A stretch of DNA of 49,765 nucleotides from Nitrospira sp. (lineage in GTDB: Bacteria > Nitrospirota > Nitrospiria > Nitrospirales > Nitrospiraceae), in the NCBI GenBank assembly GCA_005116945.1, contig SWDH01000027.1, forward strand, positions 89,814 to 139,578. Direction: 5' to 3'. Shown one piece after another: positions 16,547 through 25,610 of the stretch. Made by a program: the position numbers and the translations under genes. The notes beneath the pieces were generated by a model. It did no database searches and was not told the DNA's origin. It saw only the letters and a program-made list of their open reading frames with translations. Position 1 is the first letter of the stretch; every line of letters starts with the position of its first letter.

Positions 16547-17998
16547 CTAGCCCTTTATATTGCCGATAGGACGCAATTCCGCAACCTTTTTTGCAATTCC
16601 CGCGCGATCGACCGACTCCACCACTTCAGAAATATTTTTGTAAGCCACGCCGGCCTCTTCCGCGAGGCCCGACATCGACACGGCCTTGACCAGAATGCCG
16701 CGCTGTTTCATCTGCTGCTGCAGCTGCGCGCCATGAACCGTTCGCTTCGCTTGGGCGCGGGACATCGTGCGTCCAGCCCCGTGCATCGTCGATCCAAATG
16801 TATCGCGCACCGCCTGGTCTGTTCCTACCAACAAGTGCGAGCCGGTCTCCATCGATCCACCACAGATGACCGGCTGACCGGTCTGTCGAAACGGTTCTGG
16901 CAGCTCAGGACTCCCCGGCCCAAACGCTCTGGTCGCTCCCTTGCGATGCACGACCAAATCCCCTTCCGAATACCGTTCGACCTTGGCGATGTTATGCGCC
17001 ACGTCATAGACCAACTCCATGCCCAGCGCCTCGGCGGATCGGCCAAACACCGTCGCAAAGGCCTCACGAATCTGATGTGTGATGACCTGACGATTGGCAA
17101 AGGCCGTATTCGCGGCACAGTTCATGGCAGAAAAATACTCCTGCCCCTCGGGAGATCGAAATGGCGCACAGACCAACTGCTGGTCCTTCACCGTAATGCC
17201 GTAGCGACGCATAGATTTTTCAAACACCTTGAGATAATCGCTCGCCACCTGATGGCCGAACCCACGCGAGCCGCAATGCACCATCACCACGATCTGCTCG
17301 TGGCCGGTAATGCCCAGCGTCGCAGCTGTGACCGGATCGTAGATCCGCTCGTTCGAGACCACCTGGACTTCGAGGTAGTGATTGCCGGATCCCAAGGTCC
17401 CCAGCTGGTTGATACCACGTTGGATTGCGTGGTCGGTCACGATCGACGGATCGGCCCCTTCGATACAGCCGCCTTCTTCCATACGGACGAGATCCCGATG
17501 CCACCCATATCCCCGCTCCACACACCACCTGGCTCCACCGGTCATCACACGACGAAATTCCTCCCGTGAGAGTCGAACGAATCCGCTCGCCCCGACACCG
17601 GCCGGCACCTTCCGAAAGAGTTCGGTCATGAGCCGTTCTAAATGAGGCTGCACGTCCGCCAGCGTCAAATCTGTTCGAATCAGCCGCATGCCGCAGTTGA
17701 TATCGTACCCCACACCGCCGGGAGAAATGATCCCGTCCTGCACATCGAATGCCGCAACCCCGCCGATCGGAAATCCATAGCCCCAATGTCCATCCGGCAT
17801 ACAGAGCGCATATCGGCGGATGCCCGGCAGGCAGGCCACATTAGTGACTTGATCGAAGACCCCGGAATCCATGGCCTGAAGAATTTCTCTGGTCGCATAA
17901 ATCCTGGCGGGCACCAGCATGCCGGATTTTTCAGACGGAGGGATTTCCCAAATCTCATCCGTAATCCGATTGACCGTCATGTCGGTGTTGAGACTCAT
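16547..17998 (-). CDS. rtcB: RNA-splicing ligase RtcB
   Basis: 483 aa, typical for RtcB. Visible active-site elements: GGVGYDINCGMRL (D99 and C102, Mn2+ ligands), GSGNHYLEVQ, VHCGSRGFGHQ, VYDVAHNIAK, and HGAGRTMSRAQAK with the histidine that is guanylylated. It joins 2',3'-cyclic phosphate or 3'-phosphate ends to 5'-OH RNA ends using GTP. Archease, its activator, is the upstream gene. ATG 17998 is used; ATG 17980 is possible and neither has a good ribosome binding site. Confidence 0.95.
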   Translation of the reverse strand: MSLNTDMTVNRITDEIWEIPPSEKSGMLVPARIYATREILQAMDSGVFDQVTNVACLPGIRRYALCMPDGHWGYGFPIGGVAAFDVQDGIISPGGVGYDINCGMRLIRTDLTLADVQPHLERLMTELFRKVPAGVGASGFVRLSREEFRRVMTGGARWCVERGYGWHRDLVRMEEGGCIEGADPSIVTDHAIQRGINQLGTLGSGNHYLEVQVVSNERIYDPVTAATLGITGHEQIVVMVHCGSRGFGHQVASDYLKVFEKSMRRYGITVKDQQLVCAPFRSPEGQEYFSAMNCAANTAFANRQVITHQIREAFATVFGRSAEALGMELVYDVAHNIAKVERYSEGDLVVHRKGATRAFGPGSPELPEPFRQTGQPVICGGSMETGSHLLVGTDQAVRDTFGSTMHGAGRTMSRAQAKRTVHGAQLQQQMKQRGILVKAVSMSGLAEEAGVAYKNISEVVESVDRAGIAKKVAELRPIGNIKG

Positions 17999-18005
17999 AT
18001 CAGGG

Positions 18006-18058
18006 ATGGTCTGTCTGGTTTGTCTGGTCTATCTCGTCTGTTTGGTCGATCTGGTCTA
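18006..18058 (+). repeat. Degenerate ~10-bp tandem repeat
   Basis: Between archease and rtcB the sequence is a run of TCTGGTYTGTC/TCTATC-like units (GGTCTGTCTGGTTTGTCTGG and so on), about five periods of near 10 bp. It covers the rtcB leader. On the coding strand it is AGACCAGAC-rich. Confidence 0.7.
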
Positions 18059-18081
18059 TGACGAATTTCTCAGCACTATTC

Positions 18082-18516
18082 TCATACGTCGAGTACTACG
18101 CGCGCCTTCCATCGACCGGCTGTCTGCGTAAGCTCGTAGAGATGTTTCGTGACCGCTTTGACATCGGCATGCAATTCTTGCGTGTCCTGATCCACCAGCG
18201 CACCGATGAGACGGGCACGTAACAGCCAGGTATCATGTTCCTGCGTCAACGTAAGCGGCGCTTTTCGGAAGACCACCCCTGCTGCGTCCTTCCAGTAGAC
18301 CACTTCCGACAACCAATCGAACAACAGCGTCGACGGATCCACATCACTCCGTTCAATCGCACGCTCCCATGTCTCAGCCACGGTGGAAAGGGTCGCCATG
18401 CTCTCAAGCAGCGCCTGCGTCGCGCCGAGAAAGACTTCCTCAATCGACTCTCCCTCGGCCTCGAACCCGATATCGGCCAGAGCAATCTCTTCAAGAAAGC
18501 GAAAGGTCCAGGCCAT
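18082..18516 (-). CDS. Archease, RtcB activator
   Basis: 144 aa matching the archease family: FLEEIALADIGFEAEGESIEEVF (usual HTADIGxxxxG region with the metal-binding Asp), LFDWLSEVVYW in the middle, and DVKAVTKHLYEL near the end. Archease speeds guanylylation of RtcB and broadens its nucleotide use. It is directly upstream of rtcB on the same strand. The first histidine of the usual HTADIG is replaced (EIALADIG). Confidence 0.9.
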   Translation of the reverse strand: MAWTFRFLEEIALADIGFEAEGESIEEVFLGATQALLESMATLSTVAETWERAIERSDVDPSTLLFDWLSEVVYWKDAAGVVFRKAPLTLTQEHDTWLLRARLIGALVDQDTQELHADVKAVTKHLYELTQTAGRWKARVVLDV

Positions 18517-18521
18517 AGCCG

Positions 18522-19478
18522 TTACGTCGGCGGTGTCGCACGCCGCACTCGCTGGATGAGCGCCCGGACCTGGCTCAGCCCAGGGAACGCATGCCCAAAA
18601 GGATTGGGGATTTTCCCTTTGCGCAACATCTTCAGACCCAATGGCAGGATGTGCAGCAGGCCGCGCGGTGCGAATCCGACCACTTTCAGCGGCATGATCG
18701 CTTCATTCAATCGCCCTTGCTGCTCGACCAAGTCGGTAAAGCCAAGGATATGGCGCGCACCACCGGTCGTCGTTAACCCCTGTTCGAGCGAGGCGCGCCG
18801 TAATCGGATGATCGCCTCCATAGGCTTCACATCTTTCGGGCACACTTCCACACAGAAATTGCAGCGCGTGCAGTCCCAGATTCCATGTTCCTCCTGGAGC
18901 ATAGAGAGCCTGGCTCGCGTCGCCGAGGGGGATTCACGCGGGTCAGAAAGGAACCGATCGGCCTTCGCCAATGCAGCGGGACCAACAAACCCTTTCGACA
19001 CTTCATGTACCGTGCACGCTGCCACGCAGGCGCCGCACATGATGCAGGCATCCACATTGTGGAACTGCGGGTTGGCATGTCCATGTGCTTCCGTCTGAGA
19101 AGGTCGAACCGCCGGCACCAGCCACGGATGGACGTCGTGGATCTTGCCCCAGAACGACGTCATATCCACAACCAGGTCTTTGATCACCGGCAAGTTGCGG
19201 AGCGGAGCCACCGAGATATGCCCATGTCGTTCGAGTTCTTTACGAAGGGAGGTGCGGCAGGCCAGCTTCTCACGACCGTTGATCGTCATGGCACAAGAGC
19301 CGCAAATCGCAGAACGGCAGGAATAGCGGAGCGCCATACTCCCATCGCACTCGTTCTTGATGCGAATCAACGCGTCGAGCACCGTCATCCCGCGCCCGAC
19401 ATCGAGTCGGATCTCCTGAGGATGAGGTGTCGAATCGACTTCAGGGTTGAACCGTTGAATCGTGAAGGTAAGGCGCAT
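18522..19478 (-). CDS. sdhB: Succinate dehydrogenase/fumarate reductase iron-sulfur subunit
   Basis: 318 aa. The N-terminal ferredoxin domain has the [2Fe-2S] ligands in SCRSAICGSCAM and a later C. The C-terminal domain has CIMCGACVAAC and CTRCNFCVEVCPKD for the [4Fe-4S] and [3Fe-4S] or [4Fe-4S] clusters. About 60-80 residues longer at the C-terminus than common SdhB. No flavoprotein subunit or membrane anchor gene is adjacent, so partners lie elsewhere; the HdrB-like protein at 11920 is one candidate. Stop is 6 bases from the archease start. Confidence 0.9.
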   Translation of the reverse strand: MRLTFTIQRFNPEVDSTPHPQEIRLDVGRGMTVLDALIRIKNECDGSMALRYSCRSAICGSCAMTINGREKLACRTSLRKELERHGHISVAPLRNLPVIKDLVVDMTSFWGKIHDVHPWLVPAVRPSQTEAHGHANPQFHNVDACIMCGACVAACTVHEVSKGFVGPAALAKADRFLSDPRESPSATRARLSMLQEEHGIWDCTRCNFCVEVCPKDVKPMEAIIRLRRASLEQGLTTTGGARHILGFTDLVEQQGRLNEAIMPLKVVGFAPRGLLHILPLGLKMLRKGKIPNPFGHAFPGLSQVRALIQRVRRATPPT

Positions 19479-19487
19479 AAGAAGCTT

Positions 19488-19550
19488 TCAGCCTTCGACA
19501 GTCAGCCATCAGCGAACTGAACGCTGATCGCTGAGAGCTGATCGCTCATA
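19488..19550. repeat. Degenerate CAGCGATCAGC tandem repeats
   Basis: The spacer between the M24 peptidase and sdhB is built of imperfect repeats of AGCTGATCGCTGAGAGCTGATCGCT and TCAGCCATCAGCG type. It carries no gene. Confidence 0.55.
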
Positions 19551-20696
19551 CTAGCCTAACTCGAAGATCTTCGGATAGTTCGTCAGGTTGCGGCACCCGT
19601 CTTTGGTCACGAGCACCATGTCTTCAATGCGGACAGCGCCCAAGCCCGGATAGTAGAGGCCCGGCTCGACGGTCACCACATGCCCCTCCTGCAGCAGGGA
19701 ACCGGTTCGGCTGATGCGCGGGGCTTCATGGATGTCGAGCCCGACTCCATGGCCAGTGCCGTGAAAGTAGCCTTGCATGCGACCGTTGACGAGGCCGGTC
19801 TTGTAGCCCGCTTTTTCGAATCGGTGGCAGATGCCTTCGTGGATCTTCTGGCCGTCGGCGCCGTCTTTGATCTTCCCAATTGCCTCTTCCTGCGCGTCTT
19901 TGACAATTTGGTAGAGTTTCTTGAGTTCCTGGCTCGGCTGACCACGCACGACGGTGCGCGACATGTCGGCAAAGTAGCGGGTCGTTGCGGAGCGAGGGAA
20001 TACATCGAAGATGATGCTGCGATGCGCCGGCAACGTCCCGCTGCCTTCGTTGTGCGGATCACAGGCCTGTTCGCCACCCGCCACGATCGTATGTTGGCCC
20101 ACGCAATCGGATTCCATGAGCGCCACGTTGATCATTTTCTTGATGCGTTCGGATGTCAGCGGCGCCCCGTCTAACCAGAGCTCCCGCTGCTGAATCGTCG
20201 CGCGGCGGAGCACATCATGAGCCCTGGCCACCGCCTGTTCGGTCGCCCGCTGCGCCGCTTCGATATGGCGCACCTCTTCGGCCGTCTTCATCACCCGTTG
20301 CTCATAGAAGGGATCTTTCTTGGCCTGTACCTGATAGCCGAGTTCTTGAAGTCGGCTGGCATGGTTGAAGGGAAAATTTCCAGGGACGAGTACTTTGGTA
20401 ATCCCCGCTTCGCGCAGCACGGCATGAACAATGTCCACCGCGCCGTGTCCCATGCCGCTTCTGCCCTTCGCTTTCCGTTCGATTTCCGAATAGGAGAGGA
20501 CGCGATCGACGGTAGCCTGGCTCTTGGCGCGATCCATTTCGAGATCGCTCATCACTAGAATCCGTTCTCCTTTAATCTCTAGATAGATAAAGGGATCCGG
20601 GGCCATAAACTTCGTGGCGTAATAGAGATTAGAATCGGTCTCGCTGGCCGCGATAAAGACGGTGGCGCGTTGAGAGCTTTGGGTCAGTGATGCCAT
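19551..20696 (-). CDS. M24B Xaa-Pro aminopeptidase
   Basis: 381 aa. N-terminal creatinase-like domain (to about 150), then the pita-bread catalytic domain. The five metal ligands are visible: D in IIFDVFP, D in FADMSRT, H in HGTGHGVGLDIHE, E in TVEPG and E in RIEDM. It removes N-terminal residues before proline using two metal ions. Shorter than E. coli PepP, closer to the PepQ/YpdF-like group. No signal peptide. Confidence 0.9.
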   Translation of the reverse strand: MASLTQSSQRATVFIAASETDSNLYYATKFMAPDPFIYLEIKGERILVMSDLEMDRAKSQATVDRVLSYSEIERKAKGRSGMGHGAVDIVHAVLREAGITKVLVPGNFPFNHASRLQELGYQVQAKKDPFYEQRVMKTAEEVRHIEAAQRATEQAVARAHDVLRRATIQQRELWLDGAPLTSERIKKMINVALMESDCVGQHTIVAGGEQACDPHNEGSGTLPAHRSIIFDVFPRSATTRYFADMSRTVVRGQPSQELKKLYQIVKDAQEEAIGKIKDGADGQKIHEGICHRFEKAGYKTGLVNGRMQGYFHGTGHGVGLDIHEAPRISRTGSLLQEGHVVTVEPGLYYPGLGAVRIEDMVLVTKDGCRNLTNYPKIFELG

Positions 20697-20736
20697 AGTG
20701 AAGCCGGTCGAAATCTAACATGGGAGGGGGGGTCGG

Positions 20737-23700
20737 TCAAGGCGCGGAGGGAATCAGCTCAGGCACGGTGTCCTTGACGGCCTCTTTTTCTCCGTCAGGC
20801 GTCATCAGATCGATCGGCAGCATGACGGTGTTCTTCAAAATATCGAAGGCCAGTTGCGCGAGTCCCGTGACGCCGGTCGCAAACGACTTGATCGGCAGAT
20901 ACGTGACTTCCGGATCCTCGATGGACCCTTTCACCGAAAACATCGCCGTCGCAAGGCCTTTGCGGTCACCCGCAAAGAGCCGTCCGAAGAGTGGGATCGT
21001 CTTCAGGAATTGTGAATAGGACCCGAACGGGCTGACGGCCCAAACCATATCGACTTGATCGGTCGGGAGATCATAGTTGCCGGCCGCGGTAATCTTCACG
21101 ATCGGACTATCGATGACCAGGTTCTCGGTCTCAAAGAGCCCGTGCTGCACGTGAACCGTCGCGGACACCTTATTATACGGCAACCCCTCTCTCTCCAAAT
21201 CCACCTTGCCTTGGAGTACGGCCGGAAGATTCAAAATACTGATGATTTTCCATACCGCCCGTTCCTGTGATTTAAAGATGCGTCCGTTTTCAAGCAGCAC
21301 ATCCAACTTGCCATCCAATGTGGGATAGAGCCCGTGCGGGTTCTTCCCATGTCCGCGAATCGTTCCCGTCACTCGAGCTTCGCCTGTGATTCCGCGTCCT
21401 TTCTCCCCCGCCAGCTTCAACAGGTCTTCTACCAGCAACCCCGTCGCCCGAACCGCGAGTTCAGCTTCAGCCGGCTGCTTGGGCGGCAATTGCACCACGA
21501 GACGGCCGGCCACCTCACCATTGGCGGATTGGCCTGACACACGATCCAAATCGAGCACGCCGTCTTGAATCGTGATCCGGGCGGCAAGGCTCCCGAACTT
21601 GAGATGCTTGTACCGGCCATGGGCAATCGACGCGGTTGCCTGAACCTTGCTGGTCGCTGCGAGGAATTCAAGAAAATCTCGCATCGGCGACCGTTGGCCT
21701 TTTGGAATGAGAAGATCGAGATCCATCTGATTGGACTCAATCTTGGCGGTAATCGTGGGTTTCGTCGCCAAGTTGTGGACCGTTCCTTCCAACGCGACAT
21801 CGCTATCGAGCAAGCGAAACGAGAGCCGCTTGATCTCCACATCGTTCTTCACAAATTGGACCCGCAAATACAAGTCCTGGATCGGCCCATCGGCTTCCTT
21901 GGCGTTCATCAGACCGTTGTTCAACGCGAGCCACCCCGTGGTCTTCCAGGCTTTCCAATCGGGACCCTTGCCTTTCATGTCGAGCGACAACTCTATATTC
22001 CCCGCCTCAAACCCTCCCTTCGCAATCCATTCCGGCACGCGAGACAGCGACAGCGCGCTGGTCGAAAGCGCGGCATCGATGGAGAACTGCTCACCCAGCT
22101 GAATCTTTCCTTTCACTGGCAATCGAATCGGCGGCACAATCAGTTCAATCTTATCGAGCAAGACCCCAGCCCCCTTAGGAATCATCCCTTCAAATTCCAC
22201 CGTAGCTTGGGCGCCAATCGGCTTTTCGATCAGTCCGGGAAGCGTCACTTTCGATTCAGTCAACACCACTTCGCCCCGGAGATGCGGCGAGAGGGTCGGC
22301 CCGGTTAAGACCACGGCGCCGTTGGCCAACCCTTCGAATGTCCCGGCTGGAATGGCGTGCGAGGGCATCAGCCTGGCCATGTGATCTGCATCGCCCTTGC
22401 CTCGAATTAACAAGTCCTTAAACGCGCTGCCGTTCCCTCCCGTAATGCCACCACTAACCTGTAATTCCAGATCACCCAACCGCCCCGTCACTTGATCGAA
22501 CGTGGTTCCACCTTCCGACAATAGGAATCGCCCTCCTAGCGCCGTCAGCCGTTCCGGCAATACTGGATTGGTCAGACTGACATGCTTCACGATAATCTCC
22601 CCGCCGGCAAAGGTGACGCCATCGGGTTGATTAAGCAGCCCAACCATCCGAAACGTGGGAGCGGCATCACCTTCGACGTCTCGCGAATCGGCGAATACAC
22701 GCGACAGCTGTTCCGACTTGACAGTCTTTGCGAGAAATTGCACCAGATCCGCTGCGGTCATGGTCCCGACCACATCCATTTCGAGCCATGGCCCCGTTTC
22801 CAAAAATGACACGAGCGCCTTGCTCTCCTTCATATGAATCGTGCCATAGAGTCCGTTCAGATTCGAGATCTTGAGACGGCCGGCTTCGACCAGCACAACC
22901 GCCGATAAATCTTTAGCGGGAACATGGCTCTGCCCAATCAGGGCCTGTCCTTGTTTGACGCGAAACTCCCCCGTCAATGATAACTGTGTCCCCTCCACCG
23001 ACGACCCCGTGACGGTCGCAGAAACCATTTCCACGATCCCGTCGATCTCCCGATCCTTGATGACTGCCGGCAGCTGAGGATGAATCCACTCAGCGGGCAG
23101 GGTCTTGAGCAATTGGCTCATCAGGACTGGAGGCGCCGCAACGGTCATGGCAAATGAGGGCTGAGTCGTCAGCAAACCTGAGAGACTTGCTTGGCCGGTC
23201 AGTCGCAGTTGCTCGAGATTCGCGGATAGGTCGGACAAGACGACATCATAGCCTGCGACGCCGGGCACGGCCCGGACATGGCTGTGCCCATTGACAACCC
23301 CTCGCAGTTGCTCTGGAACCGGTCGGGGCCCTAAGAAACCAGCCGCCTCTCGCAGGTCAAGATTGGACGCGTCGAGTGTGCCGTCGAATTGGAGTGTGAT
23401 CGGCAAACCGGAGGAGTCGTCTCTCTCCAAGGTCAGCCGTTGAGCGGTCGTAATGGCCCCTGTGAGGGAAATTGACGAGAGGCCCTTCTCACCTGTGTGC
23501 CCGGCAGAGAGGCGGAGGTCTGCCTCCCCCTGCTCTGCTCTCACGAGCAACGACGCCTCCACCGACTCGAACGTCATCGATCGCGTCCCCTCTGGGCGCA
23601 TGTCGTCGATAACGTCCAACTTCCCGTTCACCAGCGTCGCTTCACGGATCTGGAAAATCCGGCTGATCGTCTGGACGGTATCCGGATCGGCTGCCTTACC

Positions 23701-24093
23701 CTGGGCCACTTGATCGAACAAGTTCCAGTGCCCGGCACGATCACGCCGAAGCGTGAGGGTCGGGTCTTCGATCAGCAATCGCTTCCCCACCACCTGTTTG
23801 CGCAACAGCGGGAGAAACCGCAAGACCAAATCCAGTTTCTTGGCCGATAACAGGACGTGATCGGAGTTCCGATCGTGAATGGCAACCTGCGTCAGCTCTA
23901 ATCGGATGCGAGGGAACAGAACCAGCTTGATGCGGTGCACATCAATCTTTCGCCCAATGCTCTGCTCCAACTGCTGGAGGAAAAAATCCTTGACGTATTC
24001 ATCGCCCGTCAGGTAGTTCGAGAATATAAGAAACGCGCCGCCGCCGATCAGCAGAATCACAATCAGCGCGACAGCGACACGCGTTCGAACCAC
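20737..24093 (-). CDS. AsmA-family (DUF748/AsmA-like) envelope protein
   Basis: 1118 aa. One N-terminal transmembrane helix (5-25, VAVALIVILLIGGGAFLIF), then a long beta-rich periplasmic part with the AsmA start (GRKIDVHRIKLVLFPRIRLEL). The C-terminal AsmA domain is seen as TGEARVTGTIRG and YDLPTDQVDMVWAVSPFG. These RBG-like proteins form long grooves that move phospholipids between the membranes. Starts with GTG and a GGGAG 5 bases upstream. No partner gene in the same unit. Confidence 0.85.
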   Translation of the reverse strand: MVRTRVAVALIVILLIGGGAFLIFSNYLTGDEYVKDFFLQQLEQSIGRKIDVHRIKLVLFPRIRLELTQVAIHDRNSDHVLLSAKKLDLVLRFLPLLRKQVVGKRLLIEDPTLTLRRDRAGHWNLFDQVAQGKAADPDTVQTISRIFQIREATLVNGKLDVIDDMRPEGTRSMTFESVEASLLVRAEQGEADLRLSAGHTGEKGLSSISLTGAITTAQRLTLERDDSSGLPITLQFDGTLDASNLDLREAAGFLGPRPVPEQLRGVVNGHSHVRAVPGVAGYDVVLSDLSANLEQLRLTGQASLSGLLTTQPSFAMTVAAPPVLMSQLLKTLPAEWIHPQLPAVIKDREIDGIVEMVSATVTGSSVEGTQLSLTGEFRVKQGQALIGQSHVPAKDLSAVVLVEAGRLKISNLNGLYGTIHMKESKALVSFLETGPWLEMDVVGTMTAADLVQFLAKTVKSEQLSRVFADSRDVEGDAAPTFRMVGLLNQPDGVTFAGGEIIVKHVSLTNPVLPERLTALGGRFLLSEGGTTFDQVTGRLGDLELQVSGGITGGNGSAFKDLLIRGKGDADHMARLMPSHAIPAGTFEGLANGAVVLTGPTLSPHLRGEVVLTESKVTLPGLIEKPIGAQATVEFEGMIPKGAGVLLDKIELIVPPIRLPVKGKIQLGEQFSIDAALSTSALSLSRVPEWIAKGGFEAGNIELSLDMKGKGPDWKAWKTTGWLALNNGLMNAKEADGPIQDLYLRVQFVKNDVEIKRLSFRLLDSDVALEGTVHNLATKPTITAKIESNQMDLDLLIPKGQRSPMRDFLEFLAATSKVQATASIAHGRYKHLKFGSLAARITIQDGVLDLDRVSGQSANGEVAGRLVVQLPPKQPAEAELAVRATGLLVEDLLKLAGEKGRGITGEARVTGTIRGHGKNPHGLYPTLDGKLDVLLENGRIFKSQERAVWKIISILNLPAVLQGKVDLEREGLPYNKVSATVHVQHGLFETENLVIDSPIVKITAAGNYDLPTDQVDMVWAVSPFGSYSQFLKTIPLFGRLFAGDRKGLATAMFSVKGSIEDPEVTYLPIKSFATGVTGLAQLAFDILKNTVMLPIDLMTPDGEKEAVKDTVPELIPSAP

Positions 24094-24342
24094 TCCTGCT
24101 CCCTGAATCGATCATCCTCGGTGGGAAAACCTTCGCCATTGCTACATAACGTTCATCTTACCCAATCACCTGCGTGAAATCTACGAAGTCTCTGTTTTGA
24201 CAAAGAATCCCCCGTGCCTCCCTATCCGGAGAGGAAACCCTTTCATGATCGAGTCCACCCAACCCGTGCTGCCCAGGTAGAATCTATTCCACAAAAGCTA
24301 TCGTGAGAAAGCGTGTGAGGCGAGCGCCAGCTGATGGGCCGG

Positions 24343-25053
24343 TCAACGCCCGGCTTGCGATGCGAGCGGGCCGGAATCAGTTTTCGTCAGATCGATCACG
24401 AGTTCGTCAGTGGCATTGGCCAACAACATATCCCAGAGACTGTGCTGCTGTGTGACAGTGGCTTCAGCTGGATAGAAGTACAAGTAAAATCCTTTGGCGG
24501 CTGTCGGGCGCATGGGATAGCGGCGATCGTAGATCATTCCATAGGTTGGAATGCCGTAGAGGACCTGCCAATTCCCCAAAATGAAATGCAGGTCCGTGCC
24601 ATGGACATATAATCCGCCTGTGGTGATGATCCGCTTGACAGACGTCTGCGGTTGACTCAGGTAAAATGTCACACGTTCATCCGGTTTGGCTACGGCGAGG
24701 GCTTGTGCAATTTGCCGAGACAACAGCGCCAGTTCTTCGGGGCGAAACGCCGGAACCAGCGGGGCCTCGCCCAGCAGCTTTTTCTGTAGCCAGATCCGAT
24801 GTTCTTTGACCGAGATGCTGCCGAGAATGCGAGAGACATCTTCGGCACGCATCGCCCACGGATGCGCATGTGCACTGGGAAGCCATTCCGGCAACACCGC
24901 TTCGTCGCGCTCAAGCCGAACGTAATTCACCGGATCTTCATAGACAGAACGATAGGGGACCACAGGAATGGCGCAACCGGCGAGCAGCGCACACACGAAC
25001 ATTACTCGTGAAGCGTGAAGCGTGAAACGCAATACGGAAACATGCGGTATCAT
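24343..25053 (-). CDS. Lipoprotein, unknown function
   Basis: 236 aa. Lipobox LLAGC at residues 23-27 with an arginine-containing n-region if translation starts at ATG 25053; ATG 25002 would leave only 9 residues before the cysteine. The n-region RFTLHASRV is encoded by a CTTCACG-type repeat also seen after 25068. The mature part is mixed alpha/beta (SVKEHRIWLQKKLLGEAP, ITTGGLYVHGTDLHFILGN) and I do not recognise it. Confidence 0.7.
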   Translation of the reverse strand: MIPHVSVLRFTLHASRVMFVCALLAGCAIPVVPYRSVYEDPVNYVRLERDEAVLPEWLPSAHAHPWAMRAEDVSRILGSISVKEHRIWLQKKLLGEAPLVPAFRPEELALLSRQIAQALAVAKPDERVTFYLSQPQTSVKRIITTGGLYVHGTDLHFILGNWQVLYGIPTYGMIYDRRYPMRPTAAKGFYLYFYPAEATVTQQHSLWDMLLANATDELVIDLTKTDSGPLASQAGR

Positions 25054-25080
25054 AGAAGTCCCATCTCCCTACGCTTCACG

Positions 25081-25590
25081 TTACTCGCTGATTGTGACTG
25101 TCATCTCGACCCGTTCAAGCGGATTGTCTCGGCCATCCCGCTTCATGTTGACCACCGTATCTGCCACGTCCATCCCACTTACCACTTCACCGAATGCCGT
25201 ATACTGCCAATCGAGGAAGTTCGCATCAGCGACACAGATGAAAAATTGAGAGCCGGCGCTGTCCGGGTCATTCGAACGAGCCATAGAGAGCACTCCACGC
25301 TTGTGCGGTTTACTGTTGAACTCCGCTTTCACCCGATGTCCAGGTCCACCCATCCCGTGCGACGCACGGTCAGCGCTCTTGCTGTTGGGATCGCCGCCCT
25401 GGACCATGAAGCCGGGAATGACCCGGTGAAACGTCGTGCCGTTATAGAAACCTTCCTGGGCTAACTTGGTAAAATTCTTCACATGCCCGGGGGCCACATC
25501 ATGATAAAACCGCAAGACAATCTCGCCCAACTGCGTCCCCTTGCTGCTGATGGAAATGGTGGCTCGTGTCTGTGCTGTCGGCTCTGACAT
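25081..25590 (-). CDS. Cyclophilin-type peptidyl-prolyl isomerase
   Basis: 169 aa, one cyclophilin domain. The catalytic arginine is in FHRVIPGFMVQGGDP, and the other pocket residues appear in SQFFICV and FGEVVSGMDV. No signal peptide, so cytoplasmic proline isomerase. AGAGG lies 4 bases before ATG. It starts 20 bases past the stop of the beta-propeller gene on the same strand. Confidence 0.92.
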   Translation of the reverse strand: MSEPTAQTRATISISSKGTQLGEIVLRFYHDVAPGHVKNFTKLAQEGFYNGTTFHRVIPGFMVQGGDPNSKSADRASHGMGGPGHRVKAEFNSKPHKRGVLSMARSNDPDSAGSQFFICVADANFLDWQYTAFGEVVSGMDVADTVVNMKRDGRDNPLERVEMTVTISE

Positions 25591-25610
25591 CGTCCTCTAC
25601 CCTTTCTTGG

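Noticed and set aside
18006-18058. CRISPR-like array
   Set aside because: Units are about 10 bp and contiguous with no spacers; a simple tandem repeat.
24094-24342. Possible RNA gene between the AsmA-like and lipoprotein genes
   Set aside because: No cloverleaf, strong hairpin or known riboswitch pattern seen.
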